Source: JBOFZL01 sp051655155
GTDB lineage: Bacteria; Bacillota; Clostridia; Peptostreptococcales; Filifactoraceae
Length of the DNA: 64,000 bases
Assembly (NCBI GenBank): GCA_051655155.1
Contig: JBOFZL010000031.1
Span: 1 to 64,000, forward strand
Direction of reading: 5' to 3'
Numbering within the stretch: the first letter of the stretch is position 1; each line of letters begins with the position of its first letter. Below the pieces are notes generated by a model. That model ran no database searches. It had not been told where the DNA came from and saw only the letters and a program-made list of their open reading frames with translations. Shown in pieces: positions 35,009 to 43,608 of the stretch. Made by a program: the position numbers and the translations under genes.

Positions 35009-35307
35009 CTTTTATTACCTTCCTCCAGCTTTATTTTTATTTCAGATATTGCAAATTCTACTGATGCAGTATCCCCAAATATTGCAAGTAGCAACATATT
35101 TTGTGGGCAACTACCTCTTATATCTTCAACTGTAACCCCTACTGATTTTTCAGCTATGTCTGCTGCTACAACCATGTCTATAAGCTTACCTTGTAGAAGT
35201 CCTACTGCATCTACATTTCCAACATTTACAGATGAACCTGAACCTTTACGTCTCATTAAAATGTCTAAGGTTCCCTTAGATGGAGATTTAATTATTCTAA
35301 TATCCAT
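35002..35307 (-). CDS. Divergent BMC-domain protein
   Basis: 101 residues. An N-terminal extension of about 30 residues (KSPSKGTLDILMRRKGSGSS) precedes a single, divergent BMC-like fold (VDAVGLLQGKLIDMVVAADI; LLLAIFGDTASVEFAISEI). It lacks the usual GMIE start of BMC-H. It may be a minor shell or internal scaffold protein specific to this locus type. AAAGGAG precedes the ATG. Confidence 0.65.
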   Translation of the reverse strand: MDIRIIKSPSKGTLDILMRRKGSGSSVNVGNVDAVGLLQGKLIDMVVAADIAEKSVGVTVEDIRGSCPQNMLLLAIFGDTASVEFAISEIKIKLEEGNKRC

Positions 35308-35308
35308 A

Positions 35309-36157
35309 TTAGCTCCTTTGCATTTCTTCTTGCTTGCAGCTTAACGCTATGCCTAAAGGTGTAACAAACATTGGATTTTTAGGTTTTTTTACCTTTACAC
35401 CTGTTTGTTTCTCAATTATATTTTCAATTCCAGCCAAGCAACAAGTTCCACCTACTATAGATATTTCATCTACTTGGTAATCCCTGATATGCTTAGATAT
35501 TATTGTAGATACCTTTTCTATCACTGGACTAAGTACGCTTATTAATTCTCTATGATTTTTAGGTTCTCTCTTATATAGTTCTGCTTCTTCAAATGACTTT
35601 CTGTAGGCTCCTGCTACCACAAGAGAAAAATGAGTTCCTCCTGTAGGTTCATCGGCTACATATACCACCTTTCCATTATTCAATATGGATATTCCTGTAG
35701 TACCTCCCCCAATATCAACAACCACACCATCTTTCATCTTCAAAACCTCATTTGCTGCTGTTGGTTCGTCTAAAAGGTTTGAAAGTTCAAATCCAGCACC
35801 TTGAACAACGTTTTTTATAGCTCCTGAATCTAAATCTCCAGTTCCTGGAGGTATAGCTGAAGCTGCATAGATAAGTTCAACCCCAAGATTTTTTTCAATC
35901 TCTTCTTTTAATTCTCTAACTATCCTTATAGCACCTATATAATCCACAACCATTCCATCTTTTACTACATCAGCATATCTATATGCTCCTGCTACCGGAT
36001 TAAAGTTCTCATCTAAAACTGCTATAACTATACAAGCAGTCCCTAGATCAACTCCTGTGTAATATACTTTAGACTTAGTTTTTATAGGATTTTTAATAAC
36101 TTTCTCAAAGTCATCTATTAATTTGTCACAATAGGTATAATCTATGGTCTCTGACAT
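35309..36157 (-). CDS. eutJ: EutJ-like actin/Hsp70-type ATPase
   Basis: 282 residues with the sugar-kinase/Hsp70/actin fold: phosphate-1 loop GVDLGTACIVIAVLDE, phosphate-2 VVDIGGGTTGISIL, adenosine motif VGGTCCLAGIE. EutJ is a predicted chaperone or reactivase of compartment enzymes; with no B12 lyase here, it may serve assembly. Overlaps the EutT-like gene by 16 nt. GGAGG precedes the ATG. Confidence 0.93.
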   Translation of the reverse strand: MSETIDYTYCDKLIDDFEKVIKNPIKTKSKVYYTGVDLGTACIVIAVLDENFNPVAGAYRYADVVKDGMVVDYIGAIRIVRELKEEIEKNLGVELIYAASAIPPGTGDLDSGAIKNVVQGAGFELSNLLDEPTAANEVLKMKDGVVVDIGGGTTGISILNNGKVVYVADEPTGGTHFSLVVAGAYRKSFEEAELYKREPKNHRELISVLSPVIEKVSTIISKHIRDYQVDEISIVGGTCCLAGIENIIEKQTGVKVKKPKNPMFVTPLGIALSCKQEEMQRS

Positions 36158-36786
36158 ACTTTTCCTCCGTATAAACTACATATAAGTCTTGATATGGTAT
36201 TTATTATCTCATATATAAATGCTTCCACCTTGCTCTTAGTTTCTATATTCTTTATCTCATAAACTTTCACTTCTTCACCTAAACACCTGTAAAGTAAGCG
36301 AAGTCTGTGAAGCATTATTATTTCTTTATTATTTTCTACTTGTATATGAAATTCATTTATCTCAAAACAATCTCCTATGTCCATAGCAAAATTACTTTGA
36401 TTTATTCCTGTACACTCTTTACATTGCAAAGATTCTGTCCTCAATCCAGATTCAATTTCCTTAATAATATTTAAAATCTGTCTGCTTATTTTTGATATTT
36501 CATGTGCTATTTCATTTTTATTTTCTACAAATTGAACTCCACAAAGTAAGGTTTCTGAATGAAGAATTCTCATTCTTATTATAAGTTTATTAAAATCCTC
36601 TTCCCCTGATAATTCACCTTTAGAGCATTGGTTATCCAGATGTTCCTCATTATACAAGTCAATACCCTTATCCAATAGATACTGTCTTGCTCCGGGGGTT
36701 AGTTTTATTTCAGGTGATAGCTTGAAATTTTTAAGGTCTTGGGTTTTAAACTGTTCCCGTAAATCAGACTCTGTAACAAAAATCAT
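36142..36786 (-). CDS. EutT-like protein (corrinoid adenosyltransferase-related)
   Basis: 214 residues. The N-terminus MIFVTESDLREQFK with SPEIKLTPGARQYLLDKGI matches the N-terminal pattern of EutT, the cobalamin adenosyltransferase of ethanolamine compartments. The remaining mostly helical part is divergent, and the EutT metal-binding Cys cluster is reduced to one CKEC pair. No B12-dependent enzyme is encoded nearby, so the adenosyltransferase role is doubtful and a structural role is possible. Confidence 0.65.
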   Translation of the reverse strand: MIFVTESDLREQFKTQDLKNFKLSPEIKLTPGARQYLLDKGIDLYNEEHLDNQCSKGELSGEEDFNKLIIRMRILHSETLLCGVQFVENKNEIAHEISKISRQILNIIKEIESGLRTESLQCKECTGINQSNFAMDIGDCFEINEFHIQVENNKEIIMLHRLRLLYRCLGEEVKVYEIKNIETKSKVEAFIYEIINTISRLICSLYGGKVCQRP

Positions 36787-36788
36787 CC

Positions 36789-37229
36789 TTAATTCCCCCT
36801 TTCATCAATTTTTAAGTATTCCCTAATTTTCTCTACACCTTCTGCAGTTTTTGCATTTACTCTAAAATAAGGTTCTTCAACACCTATTAGTTTTAGAGTT
36901 TTTATGGCCTGAGTTTCATTGTCTTCACTATCATTGTTTATAACCCCAACAATAGGTATATTGAACACTCTTGCAAAGCCATGTGAATATATATCCATAC
37001 TTTTTTTTGTACTTACTACAATTATCATGCTATATGCATCCTGTGCCAAAGCTATTAGGTGTTTATACATCCAAGAATTTTCAATATATGCACTTGGTAC
37101 ATCAATGGTGTGTTTACCATATATTACATCAGGACATCTCCTTGATTCCTTATCTAACTTATTCAAAATATTTGCTATACTGGTCTTTCCTACACCTTGG
37201 CTACCTACTATAATAATACGCTTCTTCAT
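36789..37229 (-). CDS. eutP: EutP/PduV-like small GTPase
   Basis: 146 residues, Ras-like fold: P-loop VGSQGVGKTSIANIL, then DVIYGKHTIDVPSAYIENSW and a degenerate NKxD as INNDSED. EutP/PduV proteins have been linked to acetate kinase activity or to compartment movement and position. Coupled to eutS by ATGA overlap, with no separate ribosome site. Confidence 0.92.
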   Translation of the reverse strand: MKKRIIIVGSQGVGKTSIANILNKLDKESRRCPDVIYGKHTIDVPSAYIENSWMYKHLIALAQDAYSMIIVVSTKKSMDIYSHGFARVFNIPIVGVINNDSEDNETQAIKTLKLIGVEEPYFRVNAKTAEGVEKIREYLKIDERGN

Positions 37230-37579
37230 GTTTTTGTTACTGCCACTGTGTCAAATTTTAAAAGTACAGATAATTTTTCAATTACCGCATCAAGTGCAGT
37301 TTCTACACTTTGTACGTCGCCATTTATCAATACAGAGCCTGTGAATCTATCTAAAAAACCTATTTCCACATCCGCTGCCTTTGTGGCTATATCTGCAGCT
37401 ATAATGGCTGTTTCTGACGGTGTCAAAGTCAATATCCCTATGGCTCCTTTTTCATCAATTCCAAGCCGTTCGTATATGCCAGCAACTGGTGATGCAATAA
37501 TATGTGCCAGTGTCACTTGTTTACCGGGAACTGACTCTTGTATGATTCTTTGAATAGCTTTATCATCAACCACGCCCAT
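37226..37579 (-). CDS. eutS: BMC-H shell protein, circularly permuted (EutS/PduU-like)
   Basis: 117 residues. The N-terminus RIIQESVPGKQVTLAHIIASP, then GAIGILTLTPSETAIIAADI and VEIGFLDRFTGSVLI are diagnostic of EutS/PduU, permuted shell proteins with a beta-barrel plug over the pore. It lies between cutD and eutP. AGGAGG precedes the ATG. Confidence 0.94.
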   Translation of the reverse strand: MGVVDDKAIQRIIQESVPGKQVTLAHIIASPVAGIYERLGIDEKGAIGILTLTPSETAIIAADIATKAADVEIGFLDRFTGSVLINGDVQSVETALDAVIEKLSVLLKFDTVAVTKT

Positions 37580-37590
37580 GACTCTTCCTC

Positions 37591-38538
37591 CTAGTGTCTC
37601 ATTATAGTTACGCTAAAACCATTTTTAATAAAATACCCTTCTATTCTCTTTAATTCATCTTCTTTTAAAGGTTCTGCATCATGTAATTGATACTCCATAT
37701 CCAATTGCCTGTACTTATTTACCCCTAGTTTGTGATAAGGCAGAATATCTATACCTTTAAAATTTTTATAATTTTTATATGGTTTCAAAAATTCTATAAC
37801 TCCTTGAATAGCTTTTTCACTGTCATTTACATCTTTTAGGATAGGAAGTCTTATTCTTACATTATGCCTTTTTTCAAGCAATCCCTGCAAATTTTCAAGA
37901 ATTCTTTCATTTCTAACCCCTGTCCAATAAAAATGTTGTTCAGGATCAATATGTTTAATATCGAAGAGAAATGTATCTGTAAATTTAGCTATACGAAATA
38001 AGGATTCCTGTTTTACATATCCACAGGTTTCTATTACCGTATTTATTCCTGCTCGCTTACATATCATCAGAAGATTTTCTGCCGCTTCTACCTGTGCAGT
38101 TACCTCACCTCCGCCAAGAGTTACTCCCCCACCAGAAATCTCATAAAAAGTTCTATCTTCCTCTACATAATCTAATAATTTAGATATATTTTCTCTTTCT
38201 CCTATTATAGATAACGCCTTTTCAATGCAAACTTCTTGACATTTTCTACAACCTATACATTTTATACTTCTATCCACTAAATGACTTTGTCCATCCATTT
38301 TATGAATTCCAACAGGACAAACACTTGCACACTGGCCACAATTTACACATACATCTTTTTTGTACATAACCGAATAGCCAGTTTCTAATCCCTCAGGATT
38401 AGCGCACCACTTGCATCTTAAAGGGCATCCCTTAAAAAAAACTATAGTCCTTATCCCAGGCCCATCATACATATTATATTTCTGTTTATTGAATATCAGT
38501 GCCTGTCTTTCCATATTCAATGGACTCTTATCGCTCAT
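37591..38538 (-). CDS. cutD: Choline TMA-lyase activating enzyme CutD
   Basis: 315 residues. It installs the glycyl radical on CutC using S-adenosylmethionine. The radical SAM motif is GCPLRCKWC, followed by a ferredoxin insert with two [4Fe-4S] sets (CVNCGQCASVC; CIGCRKCQEVC) as in class-II activases, and SGGGVTLGGGEVTAQ. It lies 58 nt after cutC. I prefer ATG 38538 over an upstream TTG at 38547; the ribosome site is modest. Anaerobic cytoplasmic enzyme. Confidence 0.94.
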   Translation of the reverse strand: MSDKSPLNMERQALIFNKQKYNMYDGPGIRTIVFFKGCPLRCKWCANPEGLETGYSVMYKKDVCVNCGQCASVCPVGIHKMDGQSHLVDRSIKCIGCRKCQEVCIEKALSIIGERENISKLLDYVEEDRTFYEISGGGVTLGGGEVTAQVEAAENLLMICKRAGINTVIETCGYVKQESLFRIAKFTDTFLFDIKHIDPEQHFYWTGVRNERILENLQGLLEKRHNVRIRLPILKDVNDSEKAIQGVIEFLKPYKNYKNFKGIDILPYHKLGVNKYRQLDMEYQLHDAEPLKEDELKRIEGYFIKNGFSVTIMRH

Positions 38539-38596
38539 ATATTCCAACTCTTTTTCTATACCGATGCCTATTAGGCATCGGTATTAATTTTTTAAC

Positions 38597-41140
38597 TTAG
38601 AATCTTTCTAACATGGTACGACTTATAATCTCATCTTGTACATCTTTACAAAGTTCAACAAAAAATGCACTATATCCTGCTACACGAACAACTAGGTCTC
38701 GGTATAATTGTGGATTTTTTTGGGCTTCCACCAAAGTTTTATTATCTAGATAATTAAACTGCATCTCCCCATTTCCAAATATACTAGACGTACGAAGCAG
38801 CGATATTATTCCTTCTTCACCTTCTGGAGTATCCAAAAGACCTGCCATAAGTTTAAAGTTGTGTACCATACCTATATTCATAGTATCATTTGCTAGTTTT
38901 GATACTGATTTTATTATAGCTGTAGGTCCTTTAAAATCTGCCCCTTGAGTAGGACTTATTCCATCTGATAGTGGCGTCCAAGCCTCTCTTCCATTGGCAC
39001 TTGCACCTGTTAACTGTCCAAACGGTGTATTGTTTGATATAGAAAGAGTACCGTGGCTAAGCACAGAGTAAAGTGTTTTAAATTTTCTGTGTTCCATTTC
39101 AGTGAAATGAATTAAATCTGCTGCTATTAAATCTGCATAATCATCATCATTTCCGTATTTTGGTGCCTCCAGACAATCCTTCTTAATCTTCTCATAACCT
39201 TCAAAATTAACCTTAAGAGCCTCGTTTAATTGAGACAAGGTGTATTTCTTATCATCAAAAACCAATTTTTTAATAGCAGCCATAGAATCTGCATAAGTTG
39301 CAAGTCCTGACCATACAACCCCAGGCCCAAAGTTATACATAGCTCCCCCAGCAGAAACATCCTTACCTTTTTCCATACATCCCTCATACATTAATGACAT
39401 AAGAGGTTTTGGAGCCATCTCTCTATGAACTCTTTGAGTTATAACAGTAGCAACTGATGTCCACTTTGTTATATATTTTATCTGTTCTTTAACCGCATAT
39501 TCAAAATCTTCATATGTTTTAAACTGTTCCGGACAGCCAAAGTCAGGAGTAACTTGTTTACCGTACCATAATGGCGCTCCATGATTAAGCGTAAGTTCTA
39601 TGGCTATTGGCCACTGAGTATATCCTGTTGATGTCCACTGATACAGTCTTCCTGATTTTTGTGGCTCAACACACCCCATTAGACAATAATCTCTTGCATC
39701 TTCGATAGACACTCCTTTAGCCAACATCATTTTTATATGAGTATCATCAAAGTGACAAGCTGGGAAACCCATTCCCGATCTTACAACATCAACTATCTTT
39801 TTAAGATATTTTTGTGGAGATCTATTGTGTATTCTTGCAGCAAGAGATGGCTGATATATTCTAACATGCCTTACAGCATCCATTAGAAGATATGTTAAGT
39901 CATTAGTAGCATCTCTTCCTTCTCTTGTAACTCCACCTACACACATATTTACAAACGGTTGGTATCCTGCAAAGAATTTTGAACCACCTTCACTAGTTAT
40001 CCACATCATCTCTGACATTTTTATCAACATACAACCAGCAAGTTCAAAAGCTTCAAAATCACTTATTCTTCCGGATTCTATGTCTGCCTTATAGAAAGGA
40101 TACATATATTGGTCAACCCTTCCAATAGACATACCTGTTTGATTTTCCTCAACCACCAATAAAGATTCTATTGTCCATACTGCCTGTATTGCTTCCCAGA
40201 ACGTACTTGGTTTATTAGCAGGAACTCTAGCATTTACCTCTGCTATTTTTTGAAGCTCTGCTCTTCTCTTAGGATTAGATTCTCTTTGAGCCATCTGTGA
40301 AGCATGCTCAGATACTCTTCTAGCATAGGCCATTACCCCTTCAGTTGTATCTATTATTGACTTGTAATAGTAAATTTTATCAATATCATCAGGATTAGCA
40401 TAATCTAAATTTTCAAGGTGCTCCTTGGCCTCATTTTGAATATCTATCATACCTTTTTTCATAAGCACCACGTCATACCCAGGGTTTGAATCTCCTCCCC
40501 CATTAACTGCATGATATGAACAGTCTGAAACAAAAGACTCACCTGATAACTCCCATAGTCCTGCTTCCTTAAATTGTTCCTCACAGGTTTCATCTAGAGA
40601 CTTACCTTCCCAATAAGGGAACAATTCTTCTCTCATTATTCTCTTATCCTCATCTGAGATATAAAAAGGATCCTGAGGTCTTGTGCCTATAGTATCAATC
40701 TCATCTTTCATCCATCTCCAAGCTATATCAGGAGAAAATGCTCCTGCTCTCGGAGCTCCACAAGGTGAACCTACTATAAGCTCATTATCTTGTATCACAA
40801 TAGGTGCTGTTTCACAGCAATACTTAAAACACTTTGCTCTCAGAAGTATCTTTGGCATTCCCGGATTTTCTTTGGATATTTTAGTTATTGCTTTTGCTCT
40901 ATATGTTGTAATTGATGGTTTGTGTCTTAAAAAATTCTCTTTTAGTAGACTTAATCTTTCTGTTATCCCGTTAGGAATTCCTTCGTTACTTGAAGCTATA
41001 CAAACCTTATTCACTGTCTCATTTTTTTGATCAACATCATCAGAAACACTTTCAAACATTTTCATCAAAGCCATGCGCTCTTCATTACTCATGTTTTTTG
41101 TCGCTTCTGCCAATTTATTAGAAAATTCTCTTATATCCAC
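38597..41140 (-). CDS. cutC: Choline trimethylamine-lyase CutC
   Basis: 847 residues, a glycyl radical enzyme that splits choline into trimethylamine and acetaldehyde. The active site matches known CutC with an offset of about +1: Tyr209 and Asp217 (SYHAVNGGGD), Cys490 and Glu492 in MGCVEPQ, then QWTSTGYTQWP. The glycyl radical loop is RVAGYSAFF with Gly822. This combination separates it from glycerol, propanediol or pyruvate-formate lyases. The N-terminal 35 residues are an amphipathic helix likely to target it to the compartment. The start is GTG. Confidence 0.95.
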   Translation of the reverse strand: MDIREFSNKLAEATKNMSNEERMALMKMFESVSDDVDQKNETVNKVCIASSNEGIPNGITERLSLLKENFLRHKPSITTYRAKAITKISKENPGMPKILLRAKCFKYCCETAPIVIQDNELIVGSPCGAPRAGAFSPDIAWRWMKDEIDTIGTRPQDPFYISDEDKRIMREELFPYWEGKSLDETCEEQFKEAGLWELSGESFVSDCSYHAVNGGGDSNPGYDVVLMKKGMIDIQNEAKEHLENLDYANPDDIDKIYYYKSIIDTTEGVMAYARRVSEHASQMAQRESNPKRRAELQKIAEVNARVPANKPSTFWEAIQAVWTIESLLVVEENQTGMSIGRVDQYMYPFYKADIESGRISDFEAFELAGCMLIKMSEMMWITSEGGSKFFAGYQPFVNMCVGGVTREGRDATNDLTYLLMDAVRHVRIYQPSLAARIHNRSPQKYLKKIVDVVRSGMGFPACHFDDTHIKMMLAKGVSIEDARDYCLMGCVEPQKSGRLYQWTSTGYTQWPIAIELTLNHGAPLWYGKQVTPDFGCPEQFKTYEDFEYAVKEQIKYITKWTSVATVITQRVHREMAPKPLMSLMYEGCMEKGKDVSAGGAMYNFGPGVVWSGLATYADSMAAIKKLVFDDKKYTLSQLNEALKVNFEGYEKIKKDCLEAPKYGNDDDYADLIAADLIHFTEMEHRKFKTLYSVLSHGTLSISNNTPFGQLTGASANGREAWTPLSDGISPTQGADFKGPTAIIKSVSKLANDTMNIGMVHNFKLMAGLLDTPEGEEGIISLLRTSSIFGNGEMQFNYLDNKTLVEAQKNPQLYRDLVVRVAGYSAFFVELCKDVQDEIISRTMLERF

Positions 41141-41161
41141 AGCCTTCCCTCTTTTCGCTAA

Positions 41162-42652
41162 TTATTTTTTCATTTCATCTAAGATTTTCATAAACAGAGA
41201 TTTTAATTTATTCATATCAACTGGCTCTTCTTTTGAATTAACATTAGCTTCCCTTAGACTTTCATCACTTATGTTACATTCTCTTTTTATATCTTCTACA
41301 CTTCTTACTCCATATCCTACTTTTCTAATATATACTAAATTCATTGGAGATACATTATCAGAGGTAATCCCCTTACCTGCAGAACCACTACCTAATGTCA
41401 TTGCCGGAAATAAATTTGTTGTAGCACCCATACTACCATAGGTAGCAGGTGTATTTACAAGAACTCTTCCTACAGGTTTTTTAAGAGCAAACTGCTCTAT
41501 CACAGCAGAATCATTTGAATGTATTACCAAAGTATGTCCATTTCCTTCACTTAACAACAGTTCTATACATTTTTCACAGGCATGTCTCCAGTCATCTTCA
41601 ACGTAGTAAGCAATAACAGGACAAAGCTTCTCTTTTGAATACGGATTTGTATCAGAAACATACTTTTGAAATGAAATAAGTAAATTTATATTATCATTCA
41701 CATAAAAACCGGCTTTTTCTGCTAAAAATTGAGGTGATTTTCCAACCATTTGATAATTTAAACTACCATCTTGATTGTACAACATTTTCCCTAACTGCTC
41801 TTCTTCTTTTTCATTCATAAAATATGCTCCAGCCTGTATAAAAATCTTTCTAACCTCAGGTTCTATAGCCTTATCAACAACAACTGACTGTTCTGCCGCT
41901 GATAGAATTCCATAGTCAAAAATCTTACTTGATATTATACAATCCACTGCATGTTTAATATTTGCACTTCTTTCAATAAAAGCCGGTCCACTTCCTACAC
42001 CACCATATATCAATGGTTTTCCAGACTTATATGCCATATCTAACAACTTATTCATTCCTGTGTTCATTATTAAAGATACATCAGGGTGGTTCATTAACTC
42101 TTTTGTGCCTACTTTTGATATGGTACTCATATAACTTAAAGCTCCCTGAGGTAATCCTAAGTCTTCCCCTGCCTTTATTAGTATATCCAAGGTTTTTTTC
42201 ATTACATCTTTTGCCCTAGGATGAGGAGAAAAAATTATTGCATTTCCTGCTTTAATCGCAATAATTGCCTTATAGATAGTTGTAGATACAGGACTTGTTA
42301 CGGGACTTATAGCTACAATCACTCCCACAGGAATACCTATATCAACTATAGCTTCATCCTTGTTATAACCTATTACCCCTATACATTTCATATCTTTTAT
42401 ATTTTTTATAATGTACTCACATACAAACTTATTTTTAACATATTTATCTTGCCAACGACCATAATCAGTCTCTTCATTAGATAAAACAGCCAATTCTTTA
42501 ATATGTTTAGATATTTCTCTCTCCATAGCTTCCACTATACTATCAAGTTTTTCTTGAGTGTACGTAGCAAGAATGGATTGTGCTTCTTTACCTCTTTCTG
42601 CAAGAATTCTAGCCTCCTGTACAGAAAGTAAATCATTATCTATTATATTCAT
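41162..42652 (-). CDS. Aldehyde dehydrogenase homologue lacking the catalytic cysteine
   Basis: 496 residues, aligned over its length with the second aldehyde dehydrogenase of the operon. Where that enzyme has Cys251 (GTICASEQS), this one has Ser251 (GILSAAEQS, codon TCA). The usual TGGPGMV nucleotide loop is also changed to NTGMNKL. It therefore probably lacks dehydrogenase activity and may act as a structural partner or regulator of the active copy, or bind CoA or acetaldehyde. It has a normal ribosome site, an intact frame, a C-terminal helix (MNKLKSLFMKILDEMKK) typical of encapsulation, and lies directly before cutC. Confidence 0.88.
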   Translation of the reverse strand: MNIIDNDLLSVQEARILAERGKEAQSILATYTQEKLDSIVEAMEREISKHIKELAVLSNEETDYGRWQDKYVKNKFVCEYIIKNIKDMKCIGVIGYNKDEAIVDIGIPVGVIVAISPVTSPVSTTIYKAIIAIKAGNAIIFSPHPRAKDVMKKTLDILIKAGEDLGLPQGALSYMSTISKVGTKELMNHPDVSLIMNTGMNKLLDMAYKSGKPLIYGGVGSGPAFIERSANIKHAVDCIISSKIFDYGILSAAEQSVVVDKAIEPEVRKIFIQAGAYFMNEKEEEQLGKMLYNQDGSLNYQMVGKSPQFLAEKAGFYVNDNINLLISFQKYVSDTNPYSKEKLCPVIAYYVEDDWRHACEKCIELLLSEGNGHTLVIHSNDSAVIEQFALKKPVGRVLVNTPATYGSMGATTNLFPAMTLGSGSAGKGITSDNVSPMNLVYIRKVGYGVRSVEDIKRECNISDESLREANVNSKEEPVDMNKLKSLFMKILDEMKK

Positions 42653-42685
42653 AATATTTTCCTTCTCAGTTTACAGAGCTTAAGC

Positions 42686-43000
42686 CTATTCTTCAACCAC
42701 AGGAATAAGTTTATCTAAAGAATATCTTCTTGTAATTTTTTCTAAATCCTCATGTGGTCTTGCTATAACCACAGAACTATACACTTCTGTTCCCATTTCA
42801 CTTACAGCACGAATACCTGCTTCAACTGCAGTTTTACACGCACCTACATCCCCACTTACAAGTACAGATATATATCCTGAAGCCACATTTTCAAAGCCTA
42901 TAAGTTCAACATCAGCAGCCTTACACATAGCATCGGCAGCCTCAAGAACAAAAACTATACCAAAAGTTTCTATAAGTCCAAGTGCCTCATATCTCTTCAT
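42686..43000 (-). CDS. BMC-H shell protein
   Basis: 104 residues: YEALGLIETFGIVFVLEAAD, VSGDVGACKTAVEAGIRAV and a C-terminal tail of about 20 residues (ITRRYSLDKLIPVVEE) beyond the canonical fold. I use ATG 43000 with GGAGG 8 nt upstream. The Cys in VGACKT and the tail set it apart from the other BMC-H copies. It is the second of two adjacent shell genes early in the operon. Confidence 0.92.
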   Translation of the reverse strand: MKRYEALGLIETFGIVFVLEAADAMCKAADVELIGFENVASGYISVLVSGDVGACKTAVEAGIRAVSEMGTEVYSSVVIARPHEDLEKITRRYSLDKLIPVVEE

Positions 43001-43023
43001 CAAATATTCCTCCTTTCAAATTA

Positions 43024-43320
43024 TTATGCATCAATATCGTAAATAGAAACCACATCTCCAACGGCCTTAATAGGTCTTGGCATTACATTTTTAGCTGTTA
43101 GTTTACCTATGGCAGCTGCAGCCTCTGCACCTGCTTCTACTGCTGATTTTACAGCAGCAACATCACCTTTTACCATTATAGTTACTAATGTAGAACCTAC
43201 ATTTTCATAAGCTACTAATTCTACATCTGCTGCCTTAAGCATCTTGTCTGCTGCCTCTATAGCAGGAACCATCCCTACAGTTTCAATAAGGCCTAACGCC
43301 TCTCCACCTTGATATCTCAT
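43024..43320 (-). CDS. BMC-H shell protein
   Basis: 98 residues from the ATG at 43320 (AAAGGGGAAGAG before it; a GTG at 43338 is less likely). Canonical BMC fold: ALGLIETVGMVPAIEAADKM, VKGDVAAVKSAVEAGAEAAA, NVMPRPIKAVGDVV. A major facet tile by its regular sequence. Confidence 0.93.
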   Translation of the reverse strand: MRYQGGEALGLIETVGMVPAIEAADKMLKAADVELVAYENVGSTLVTIMVKGDVAAVKSAVEAGAEAAAAIGKLTAKNVMPRPIKAVGDVVSIYDIDA

Positions 43321-43341
43321 TGGCTCTTCCCCTTTCACTAA

Positions 43342-43608
43342 CTAATCTCTTATATATTTATTTATAGTATCAGCCCCATCTTGAGGTGCATGATAATAAA
43401 CTTTTAACTCTCCACAAGAATCCATTTCAAATCTTGTCTCTTCCAATAATCCATTAGCCTCTGCTGTCATAAGTGCTTCTATTACAGCTTTTTTATTTAA
43501 AGCCTTAAATCCTGAATATTCTTCCTTTAATGCATCAATCACCTGATCTGCTGATGCCTCATCTACCTTAGTAAAATATTTTAAAATAGCATAGTTTAAT
43601 GGTTTCAT
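43342..43608 (-). CDS. Small winged-helix-like protein of choline compartment loci
   Basis: 88 residues: ILKYFTKVDEASADQVIDAL, then LNKKAVIEALMTAEANGLLEE and a beta-rich tail ending INKYIRD. The helix pattern suggests a winged helix, but no regulator family is recognised. It starts at the transporter stop (1 nt overlap) and precedes the shell genes. A regulatory role for the operon is possible. Confidence 0.6.
   Translation of the reverse strand: MKPLNYAILKYFTKVDEASADQVIDALKEEYSGFKALNKKAVIEALMTAEANGLLEETRFEMDSCGELKVYYHAPQDGADTINKYIRD

Noticed and set aside
41881..41950. Cys to Ser change as a likely sequencing error
   Set aside because: The codon is TCA, which needs more than one change from TGT or TGC to be an accident, and the nearby nucleotide loop is also altered.
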